NCBI GenBank assembly: GCA_042090735.1
Contig: JBELIU010000121.1
Span: 1 to 8,530, forward strand
Length of the DNA stretch: 8,530 nucleotides
Direction: 5' to 3'
DNA from: Novosphingopyxis sp042090735
GTDB taxonomy: Bacteria; Pseudomonadota; Alphaproteobacteria; Sphingomonadales; Sphingomonadaceae
The notes under the pieces are model-generated. The model ran no database searches, was not told the origin of the DNA, and worked only from the letters and a program-made list of their open reading frames with translations. The position numbers and the translations under genes are program-made. Shown piece after piece: positions 1-5,839 of this stretch; position 1 is the first letter of the stretch; each line of letters starts with the position of its first letter.

Positions 1-1367
1 GCGATGTGTTCGCGGATCTCGATATCGAGCTACCGGACATCGAACCAGCCGAAATTCTGGCGCGCCATTTCTGGTCGGACGGCGCGTCGCTCGATCTGTT
101 CGCCGATACGGACCGCAGTGCGCAGGCCATTGCCCGCTTTTCCGGACAAGGAGACGCACAGGGTTTTCGCGATTTCACTCGTGCAGGCGGTGCCATTCTG
201 GATGCGCTGGAAGACAGCTTCATGCGCGCCGACAAACCCGCGACACCGATCGACCTGATGTGGCGCGGCGGGCTGCGCGGCCTTGCCGGGTTCACCAAGC
301 TGGACCCCTATCGGTCGCTCTGGAAAATGGTGTCGCAGCATTTTGGCGATCCCCGCCTGCGTCAGCTCTTCGGGCGCTACGCCACCTATTGCGGCAGTTC
401 TCCGTTCGAAGCGCCCGCGACGCTGGCGCTGATCGCGGAGGTGGAGCGGCGCGGCGTCGGGCTGGTCGGCGGCGGTATGGGCCGGTTGGCCGAGGCGCTG
501 TGGCACGGCGCGGAGCGCGCGGGCGCGCGGGGCCGTTTCAGCACCGGCGTCGAGGAAATTCTGGTCGAAGGAGGGCGCGCGACCGGTGTGCGCCTGTCCG
601 ACGGATCGACCGTTGCGGCGAACGCCGTCCTGCTGACGGCCGATGCCGCCGCGCTCGCCGATGGCCGCTTCGGCACGGCCCCGGCCAAAGGGCGCAAGCC
701 TTTCGATCGAGCGGACCGGTCTTTCTCCGCCTTCACCGTCGCGATGCTGGCCGATGCGGGCGATGCCCCGTTGGTGCGCCACAATATCGCTTTTTCGGAC
801 GATAGCGAGGAGGAGTTCGCCGAGCTGGCGGCGGGCCGCATCCCATCCGATCCCACCGTTTATCTGTGCGCGCAGGACCGGGGGGCCGATGCCGCAGCCC
901 AGCGTCCACGCGGCGGGCTGGAGGCGATGCTGATTGTCGTCAATGCGCCCGCGGACGGGGACACCCATGCCTATTCTCAAGCGGAGATCGACCAATGCAT
1001 GAACGCGATATCGAATCGGCTGGCGCGCGCGGGGATACCCCTACGGATCGATCGATCCCGATGTTCGATCTCGACACCTTCGGATTTCGAACGCCGTTTT
1101 CCTGCGACCGGCGGGGCGCTTTACGGCCGGGCTTCGCATGGGTGGATGGCTTCGTTCCAGAGGCCGGGCGCGACTACGGGCGTGAAGGGGCTCTACTGCG
1201 CGGGCGGCAGCGTCCATCCGGGCGCGGGCGTGCCGATGGCCGCGCTTTCAGGCCGGGCGGCCTTTCGCGCGATGCGCAAAGACCGCGCTTCGACATCGAT
1301 CTCCCGCAAGGCGGCTACGCCTGGTGGTATGTCGACGCGTTCAGCGACTGCGGACGCTACGGGCTGA
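1..1367 (+). CDS. crtD: Carotenoid 3,4-desaturase (hydroxyneurosporene desaturase) CrtD, 5' truncated
   Basis: FAD-dependent desaturase of the CrtI/phytoene-desaturase family that introduces the C3-C4 double bond into 1-hydroxylated acyclic carotenoids (methoxyneurosporene/spirilloxanthin route). The frame is open from the window edge, and the N-terminal GxGxxG dinucleotide-binding motif (roughly 50-60 residues) lies outside. Visible signatures are an ARHFWSDG segment near the left end, LFGRYATYCGSSP (about 375-413), a GGGMGRLAEAL segment (about 471-500) and the C-terminal FAD-contact motif GLYCAGGSVHPG followed by GVPMAALSGR (1188-1256). The GVPMAALSGR ending separates CrtD from CrtI, which usually has a GxGIPG-type ending. 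Family members normally stop soon after this motif. Here the frame runs 36 more codons in a Ser/Thr/Arg-rich tail to a TGA at 1365-1367, inside the conserved part of crtC in another frame. That tail looks non-native (see findings). The crtC neighbour supports the assignment; a crtF upstream would be expected but is not visible. Confidence 0.93.
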   Translation, partial: DVFADLDIELPDIEPAEILARHFWSDGASLDLFADTDRSAQAIARFSGQGDAQGFRDFTRAGGAILDALEDSFMRADKPATPIDLMWRGGLRGLAGFTKLDPYRSLWKMVSQHFGDPRLRQLFGRYATYCGSSPFEAPATLALIAEVERRGVGLVGGGMGRLAEALWHGAERAGARGRFSTGVEEILVEGGRATGVRLSDGSTVAANAVLLTADAAALADGRFGTAPAKGRKPFDRADRSFSAFTVAMLADAGDAPLVRHNIAFSDDSEEEFAELAAGRIPSDPTVYLCAQDRGADAAAQRPRGGLEAMLIVVNAPADGDTHAYSQAEIDQCMNAISNRLARAGIPLRIDRSRCSISTPSDFERRFPATGGALYGRASHGWMASFQRPGATTGVKGLYCAGGSVHPGAGVPMAALSGRAAFRAMRKDRASTSISRKAATPGGMSTRSATADATG

Positions 1368-2257
1368 CGGTCATCGCCTTCGCGGGATCCGTCTTCTCGC
1401 CTTATTATGCCAGCGGATACCGGGCCGAGCCGATCGATCACTGTGCGCTGAACGTCGCGCTCTATGGCCGCAATGCGCGCTGGACGATGACGGAACGGGG
1501 TGCCGAAACGGTATCGCGCGAGCGGCAGAATTTCCAAATTGGCCCCAGCGGTTTGCGCTGGGATGGCGACACGTTGGTGATCGACATTGCCGAGACCACG
1601 CCTTGGCTGCGCCGCAAGGTGCGCGGCACTATCCGCGTGCGCCCGCAGGCGCTGGTAGATCGGCCGCTGGCGTTGGGCCGCAACGAGCGGCATTTCTGGT
1701 GGCCCGTCGCCCCCTGCGCCCGGATCGAGGTGGCGATGGACGAACCGGAGGCGAGTTGGAGCGGCTGCGGCTACCTCGATATGAATGTGGGGGCCGAGCC
1801 GATCGAGAACGGCTTTTCGCATTGGGACTGGAGCCGCGCGACGCTGGAGGACGGGCGCACCGTCGTGCTGTACGATCTGAAGCCGCGTGATGGGGCGCCC
1901 AACAGCCTGGCCGTCGCCTTCGATCCTGATGCCGAGGTGTCGGAGATCGATCTGCCCGCGCCCGCCGATCTTCCGCCGACATTATGGCTGATGGGCCGTC
2001 GCACGCGCGCAGACGCAGGCACCAAGGTACGCGTGCGCAAGACGCTGGAAGACACGCCCTTTTACGCGCGCACCCGTCTGTCGACGCATCTGTTTGGGGA
2101 GGAGGTGGAGGCGATGCATGAGAGCCTGTCGCTAGACCGGCTGCGTTCGCCCGCGGTGCAATTCATGCTGCCCTACAAGATGCCGCGCCTGGCGGACCGC
2201 CCCACCAAGCCGCGTGTGCCTTGGCCCATCGCGATGCGACCGACCACTGATCGGTAA
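1142..2257 (+). CDS. crtC: Carotenoid 1,2-hydratase (hydroxyneurosporene synthase) CrtC; start uncertain
   Basis: Cofactor-independent hydratase that adds water across the terminal C1-C2 double bond of acyclic carotenoids, making the tertiary hydroxyl later methylated by CrtF; it pairs with CrtD. Family motifs run the full length: GGYAWWYVDA from 1310, IAFAGSVFSPYYASG, DHCALNVALYG, HFWWP (1691 on), SGCGYLDMNVGAEPIENGF, HWDWSRA, then TLEDTPFYARTRL, HESLSLDR and VQFMLPYKMPR. The Trp of HFW (codon 1697) and the Tyr and Asp of GYLD (1772, 1778) match in spacing the residues I recall as functionally important in Rubrivivax CrtC (W241, Y266, D268). The 3' end (TAA) is firm. The 5' end is not: in this frame the nearest start before the conserved domain is GTG 1142 (used here, 371 aa, no clear ribosome site), then ATG 1061 and ATG 995 (GGAG at 983-986, 8 nt upstream). 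The first ATG inside the domain is 1487, which would remove conserved sequence. Any workable upstream start overlaps crtD by more than 220 nt. Confidence 0.9.
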   Translation: MDGFVPEAGRDYGREGALLRGRQRPSGRGRADGRAFRPGGLSRDAQRPRFDIDLPQGGYAWWYVDAFSDCGRYGLTVIAFAGSVFSPYYASGYRAEPIDHCALNVALYGRNARWTMTERGAETVSRERQNFQIGPSGLRWDGDTLVIDIAETTPWLRRKVRGTIRVRPQALVDRPLALGRNERHFWWPVAPCARIEVAMDEPEASWSGCGYLDMNVGAEPIENGFSHWDWSRATLEDGRTVVLYDLKPRDGAPNSLAVAFDPDAEVSEIDLPAPADLPPTLWLMGRRTRADAGTKVRVRKTLEDTPFYARTRLSTHLFGEEVEAMHESLSLDRLRSPAVQFMLPYKMPRLADRPTKPRVPWPIAMRPTTDR

Positions 2258-2295
2258 CGCAGTCCTCATTTGGGCGCGGGGCTGGTTTTGCCAAG
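2258..2295. other. Convergent intergenic gap between crtC and bchO
   Basis: These 38 nt separate the stop codons of crtC (+) and bchO (-). No convincing GC-rich hairpin followed by a T run is visible on either strand, so termination of both transcripts here, if it happens, is not by an obvious intrinsic terminator. Confidence 0.6.
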
Positions 2296-3159
2296 TCATT
2301 CGATCGCGCTGATGATGGCTTCGGCCACGCGCTGCGGCGCCTCCTCATGCGCCAGATGGCCGAGCCCCGTTAGCAGTTGGGCGCGCCCGTCCGGCACTAG
2401 CGCCGCAACCTCGCGCCCTTGGGCCGGAGGGACCATCCCATCGTCGCTGCCGTTCAGCAAAGTAAGCGGGGCGGACAGGCGCGGAAGATCGGCGCTCAGC
2501 CCGTCGAGATCCCAATTGGCCATGAGCGCCAGCGCGGCATCGACATGGCTCGAATGGCGGAACAGCCGTGCGTAAAGCGCGCGCTGGCGCGGATCGATGG
2601 TCGAACCGGTCTGGCCCAGCACGCGGTCCACCGCGCCGTCATCCTGCGCGCGCCAGGCCATCAGGCTCGGCACCAGAGGATTGAGGAACAGCATCTTGGC
2701 GATGGCCGGAAACAGCCGATGCGCTGCGCCCTTGAACGGTAGCAAGGCGCCGCCGATCGAGACGACCCGCTGCGGTTCGATCCGCCCGTCCAGCGCCATG
2801 CGCAGCGCCACGGCAGCGCCTGCCGAATGCCCGACGACATAGGCCGGCGTCTCGTCCAGCGCGTCCATCAGCGCGGAAACCGCCCGCGCGACATAGGGCA
2901 AAGAGAGCATTCCGCTCGGCCGCGCGGTCGTGAACCCGTGGCCGGGCAGGTCCGGCGCGATCAGCCGGAAATGCGGCGCCAGCAGCGGCCAGATCGGCCC
3001 CCAGCTGTGCGTCGCCGCGCCGGTGCCGTGGAGCAGGAGGAGAGTAGGGCCGTCGCCGCCGCGCTGCACATGCCAGCGATGGCTGGCGGCGGTGACGAAC
3101 GCGCTCGCCTCGCGGTTGGGCCAGTCACCGCCCTCGCGGTCCCAGTCCGGGCGGCTCAT
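2296..3159 (-). CDS. bchO: BchO, alpha/beta-fold hydrolase associated with magnesium chelatase
   Basis: 287-aa alpha/beta-hydrolase of the BchO type (often labelled 'magnesium chelatase accessory protein'), normally encoded after bchI and bchD in purple bacteria. Its exact reaction in bacteriochlorophyll synthesis is not established. The sequence shows LLLLHGTGAATHSW (residues 40-53, oxyanion-hole HG), a DLPGHG turn (70-75), the nucleophile elbow GHSAG with Ser112, an acidic residue in GSDDGMVPP (probably Asp240) and His268 in GLGHLAHEE. The triad is therefore complete and the protein looks catalytically competent. The N-terminus SRPDWDREGGDWPNREAS resembles BchO openings, with no signal peptide, so it is probably cytoplasmic. 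The start ATG overlaps the bchD stop by 4 nt (ATGA, 3156-3159), and no separate ribosome site is evident, which suggests translational coupling. A generic hydrolase is the alternative, but position and N-terminus favour BchO. Confidence 0.93.
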   Translation of the reverse strand: MSRPDWDREGGDWPNREASAFVTAASHRWHVQRGGDGPTLLLLHGTGAATHSWGPIWPLLAPHFRLIAPDLPGHGFTTARPSGMLSLPYVARAVSALMDALDETPAYVVGHSAGAAVALRMALDGRIEPQRVVSIGGALLPFKGAAHRLFPAIAKMLFLNPLVPSLMAWRAQDDGAVDRVLGQTGSTIDPRQRALYARLFRHSSHVDAALALMANWDLDGLSADLPRLSAPLTLLNGSDDGMVPPAQGREVAALVPDGRAQLLTGLGHLAHEEAPQRVAEAIISAIE

Positions 3160-4781
3160 GAGGCGACGATCGCGGCGAGCGCGCCGTCATCGAGCCGGGG
3201 CAGGCGCACGTAGCGCGCAGCCATCGAGCGCGCGAGCGCCTCCACCCGGCGGTCCCCCCGCGCCGAGCTGTCGATCAGGATCGCGGGAATGCGGGCAGCG
3301 GCAACCAGCGCGGCGATGGCTTCGGCATCCTGCTGCGCCTGAGCACGGCCCGGCGTGCCGTCGCGCGCGATATTGGCGCCGCCGTCGGTCAGCACCACGA
3401 GCAGCGGCGCGCGACCGGCTGATCGGCTGCGCGCGGCCTGCTCCAGCCCTGCTGCGATCCCGGCGGCGAGCGGCGTTCCGCCCCCGCCCGGCAGCGCCTG
3501 CAGTTCGCGCTTGGCGCGGGCGAGTGAGCGAGTGGGGGGCAGCAGCGTTTCCGCGGCCGAGCCGCGAAAGGCGATCAGCCCCACCTCGTCCCGCCGCACA
3601 TAGCTTTCACCGAGCAACTGCTCCACCGCACCCTTCACTTCGGCGAGGCGGGCCAGCGCGGCGGAGCCGGAAGCGTCCACAGCGAAAATGGTGGCGCGGC
3701 GGCGCTGCGGCACCGGGCGGCGCACGCGAATATCGTCGGTGCGGATGGCGGGGCGTTCGCCGAGGGCCCGTCCGCGCAGCCGCTGCATCGGCGCGGCGGC
3801 AATCAGCGTCGCGGCGAGATCGAGGCGCGCGCCGGCGTTCTGCAAGCCCTTGCGCAACCTCCCGCGCCGTCCGCGCGGCGATCCGCTGCCGCGGCTTTCG
3901 GCGCTGCCGTGTAGCCCAGCCCCCGCCAGCTCCGTAACGCTGCCGTCCAGCAGACCCGGCGGTAGCGCGGTGCGCGCCGCCTCCACCAACTGTTCGCCTA
4001 GATTGCTGCCATCGCCGTCTTCCGGCGCGTCGCTCTCGTCACTGGGCGGGGCATCCTCCGGTTGCTGCTGCGGCGGTTCGACAGGTTCATCCGGCAACCG
4101 CCGCGCGCGCGGCGCCAAGGCGAGGCGAACCGCCCCTTCCGCGTCGCTGCGCGCCGGGTCCGTGCCGCCGCGCCGCTCCGCCAGCGCGCGGGCGACGGTG
4201 AGTGCATGGCTCGGTGCACGCAGCGAAGCAATGCCGAGCACCGCTGCCAGCTCGCAGAAGGCAGCTACGAGATCGCCCGGCTCCGCATCGTCGCTGTCGT
4301 CCCCAGGCGGTAGCGCCTCCAGATCGCGGAGCGAGAGGCCGTCGGTATCGATCCACATCGTCGCGCGATCGGCGAGGATAGCGCCCATTGTTTCGGCCGG
4401 TTCGCTTTCATCGAGGAGCACGAGACCGCCCGAGAACAGGCCATTATCCATGTCGCGGGCCAGCAGCGAGCCGAGCCGCTCCCCGATCCGCTCCGCACCG
4501 GCGACCAGCAGCACCCGTCCGCTCAGCCGCTGGGCGAGCGAGCGGCTGTGCACGGTCCGCCCAGCCGCCACGCTCGCCATTACATCGATCCCGCCCGCCA
4601 GCGCGTCCGCATCCGCATCGGCGGTGATGCGCAAACTGCCTTGGCCGAAGGCGGTGAGCCGTTCCAGCAGATGCGCGCGCACCGGGCCCTCGCGGGCGCG
4701 CAGCACCAGCGACAGACCGGCTTCGGCCACCAGATCGATCGCCGACCGCGCGTCCTCCATCCGGCGCGCGGCCTCGCTCAT
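3156..4781 (-). CDS. bchD: Magnesium chelatase subunit D (BchD)
   Basis: Subunit of the ATP-dependent magnesium chelatase (BchH-BchD-BchI), which inserts Mg2+ into protoporphyrin IX, the first committed step to bacteriochlorophyll, in the cytoplasm. At 541 aa it is close to the usual 550-600. Residues about 8-225 form the degenerate AAA+ half: ARSAIDLVAEAGLSLVLRA, then GRVLLVAGAERIG, with no functional Walker A, as is usual for BchD. Residues about 230-260 are a Pro/Gln/Asp/Glu-rich acidic linker. Residues about 360-541 are a von Willebrand A/integrin-I domain with a metal-ion-dependent adhesion site: DASGS (369-373), Thr436 in GGGGTP and Asp466 in VVLTDGG. The first MIDAS motif is intact. 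The start ATG overlaps the bchI stop (ATGA, 4778-4781), with a GGAAGA ribosome-binding sequence 9 nt upstream inside bchI. The bchO start overlaps its stop in the same way. BchD is thought to form a platform with the BchI ring. Confidence 0.97.
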   Translation of the reverse strand: MSEAARRMEDARSAIDLVAEAGLSLVLRAREGPVRAHLLERLTAFGQGSLRITADADADALAGGIDVMASVAAGRTVHSRSLAQRLSGRVLLVAGAERIGERLGSLLARDMDNGLFSGGLVLLDESEPAETMGAILADRATMWIDTDGLSLRDLEALPPGDDSDDAEPGDLVAAFCELAAVLGIASLRAPSHALTVARALAERRGGTDPARSDAEGAVRLALAPRARRLPDEPVEPPQQQPEDAPPSDESDAPEDGDGSNLGEQLVEAARTALPPGLLDGSVTELAGAGLHGSAESRGSGSPRGRRGRLRKGLQNAGARLDLAATLIAAAPMQRLRGRALGERPAIRTDDIRVRRPVPQRRRATIFAVDASGSAALARLAEVKGAVEQLLGESYVRRDEVGLIAFRGSAAETLLPPTRSLARAKRELQALPGGGGTPLAAGIAAGLEQAARSRSAGRAPLLVVLTDGGANIARDGTPGRAQAQQDAEAIAALVAAARIPAILIDSSARGDRRVEALARSMAARYVRLPRLDDGALAAIVAS

Positions 4782-5791
4782 GCGGCGATGTCTTCCAGCA
4801 CGCGCGCCACCCGCGCTTCGCCGTCTCCGCCATCGAGCGGATCACGGCGCAGCCGGTGGGCGAGCGCCATTGGCGCGACAGTGCGGACATGGTCCGGGGT
4901 CACCGCGTCCGCGCCGTCGAGTGCCGCGAGCGCGCGCGCTGCGCGGATCGTCACCAGTTCGCCGCGCAGGCCATCGGTGCCCAGCGCCATGCAGATACGC
5001 GCGGCCTGTTCGATCGCGGCATCGGGTGTCTCGACGGTGGGCAGCGCCTCGCGCGCGCGCTCGATCGTGCGGCGCAGCTTGGCGTCCTGTCGCTTCCACT
5101 TCGCCGCAAAGGCTTCGGGGTTCTGATCATAGGCATCGCGCCGGCGGACGATCTCGATCCGCTCCGCAATCGAGTCCGGCGTCGAAACCGAGACGGCGAG
5201 GCCGAAACGATCGAGAAATTGCGGGCGCAGTTCGCCCTCTTCGGGATTGCCGCTGCCGACCAGGCGAATGCGCGCGGGATGGCGTATCGACAGCCCGTCG
5301 CGCTCGACCAGGTTCTCGCCGCTCGCCGCCACATCGAGCAGCAGGTCGACCAGATGATCCTCGAGGAGGTTCACCTCGTCGATATAGAGGAAACCGCGAT
5401 TGGCGCGGGCGAGCAAGCCTGGCTCGAACGCCTTCACGCCCTCGCCCAGAGCGCGTTCGAGATCGAGCGCGCCGACCAGTCGATCCTCGCTGACACCGAG
5501 CGGCAGATCGACCATCGGCACGGGCGCTTTGGCCGTCTTCTCCCGACCCGCTTCGCGGCACTCGGCGCAACGCGCGGAAGCGGGTTCGGGCGCGCAGCCA
5601 TAGCGGCAGCCTTTCAACACCGTCATATCGGGCAGGAGCTGGGTGAGCGCCCGCACCGCTGTGGACTTGCCGGTGCCGCGGTCGCCCAGAATCAGCAGAC
5701 CGCCGATGCGTGTGTCGATCGCCAGTAGCAGGAGGCCGCGCTTCAGCTGCTCCTGCCCGACGATGGCGGAAAAAGGATAAGGCGTCGTCAT
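4778..5791 (-). CDS. bchI: Magnesium chelatase ATPase subunit I (BchI)
   Basis: AAA+ ATPase subunit of magnesium chelatase; it forms a hexameric ring that, with BchD, drives Mg2+ insertion into protoporphyrin IX by BchH. At 337 aa it is full length. Motifs are PFSAIVGQEQLKRGL at the N-terminus, Walker A GDRGTGKST (36-44), VDLPLGVSEDRLVGALDLE (94-112), Walker B GFLYIDEVNLL (133-143, Asp138/Glu139), the sensor-1 segment LVGSGNPEEGELRPQ, the arginine-bearing LDRFGL, GTDGLRGEL and the C-terminal AHRLRRDPLD. GVSEDRLVGALD and RHPARIRLVGSGNPEEG are typical of BchI/ChlI and separate it from CobS-type and MoxR ATPases. Between Walker A and B are four cysteines (62, 66, 75, 78) spaced CX3CX8CX2C. The ATG at 5791-5789 is preceded only by a weak GAAAAG purine stretch. 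The gene lies 48 nt after an efflux gene on the same strand and overlaps bchD by 4 nt. Confidence 0.98.
   Translation of the reverse strand: MTTPYPFSAIVGQEQLKRGLLLLAIDTRIGGLLILGDRGTGKSTAVRALTQLLPDMTVLKGCRYGCAPEPASARCAECREAGREKTAKAPVPMVDLPLGVSEDRLVGALDLERALGEGVKAFEPGLLARANRGFLYIDEVNLLEDHLVDLLLDVAASGENLVERDGLSIRHPARIRLVGSGNPEEGELRPQFLDRFGLAVSVSTPDSIAERIEIVRRRDAYDQNPEAFAAKWKRQDAKLRRTIERAREALPTVETPDAAIEQAARICMALGTDGLRGELVTIRAARALAALDGADAVTPDHVRTVAPMALAHRLRRDPLDGGDGEARVARVLEDIAA
4791..4796 (-). promoter_or_regulatory. Ribosome-binding site of bchD inside the bchI 3' end
   Basis: On the minus strand GGAAGA lies 9 nt before the bchD ATG (4781-4779), within the last codons of bchI. It supports ATG 4781 as the start, so bchD may be initiated independently as well as by coupling through the ATGA overlap. 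Confidence 0.5.
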
Positions 5792-5839
5792 CGTCTTTTC
5801 GCGTAGCAGACCCGGTGGCGCTTCGCGACAGCCGAGCGA
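5792..5839. other. Short gap upstream of bchI
   Basis: These 48 nt lie between the stop of the outer-membrane efflux gene and the bchI ATG, both on the minus strand. No clear promoter boxes, no TGT-N12-ACA PpsR/CrtJ-type palindrome and no strong terminator hairpin are visible. There is only a weak 5-bp inverted repeat, TCGCG (5799-5803) with CGCGA (5824-5828), with a 20-nt loop. A bchI promoter, if present, may sit inside the upstream coding sequence. Confidence 0.5.

Noticed and set aside
30..995. 321-aa open frame on the - strand opposite crtD
   Set aside because: The composition is that of a GC-rich shadow frame, and it runs antisense to clear CrtD homology.
1275..1283. Canonical -1 slippery heptamer (X XXY YYZ) at the crtD/crtC junction
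   Set aside because: GCGCAAA in the crtD frame does not fit the heptamer rule, and no obvious stem-loop or upstream ribosome-like site was identified, so programmed frameshifting is only one option among several.
1..1367. Phytoene desaturase CrtI instead of CrtD
   Set aside because: The C-terminal GVPMAALSGR and the LFGRYATYCGSSP segment are CrtD-like, and crtC is adjacent.
2258..2295. Bidirectional intrinsic terminator between crtC and bchO
   Set aside because: There is a GC-rich patch and a short TTTT, but no inverted repeat long enough to form a convincing stem.
3688..5493. 601-aa open frame on the + strand opposite bchD and bchI
   Set aside because: It is Arg/Ser/Pro/Ala-rich with no recognisable motif, and lies antisense to two unmistakable genes. 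Long antisense frames are expected at this GC content.
3156..5791. Cobaltochelatase or MoxR/von Willebrand A pair instead of BchI/BchD
   Set aside because: GVSEDRLVGALD, RHPARIRLVGSGNPEEG and the bchO and crt neighbours are specific for magnesium chelatase.
5792..5839. PpsR/CrtJ-type TGT-N12-ACA operator upstream of bchI
   Set aside because: No TGT...ACA palindrome with the right spacing is present in the gap, nor seen by eye in the nearby coding sequence.
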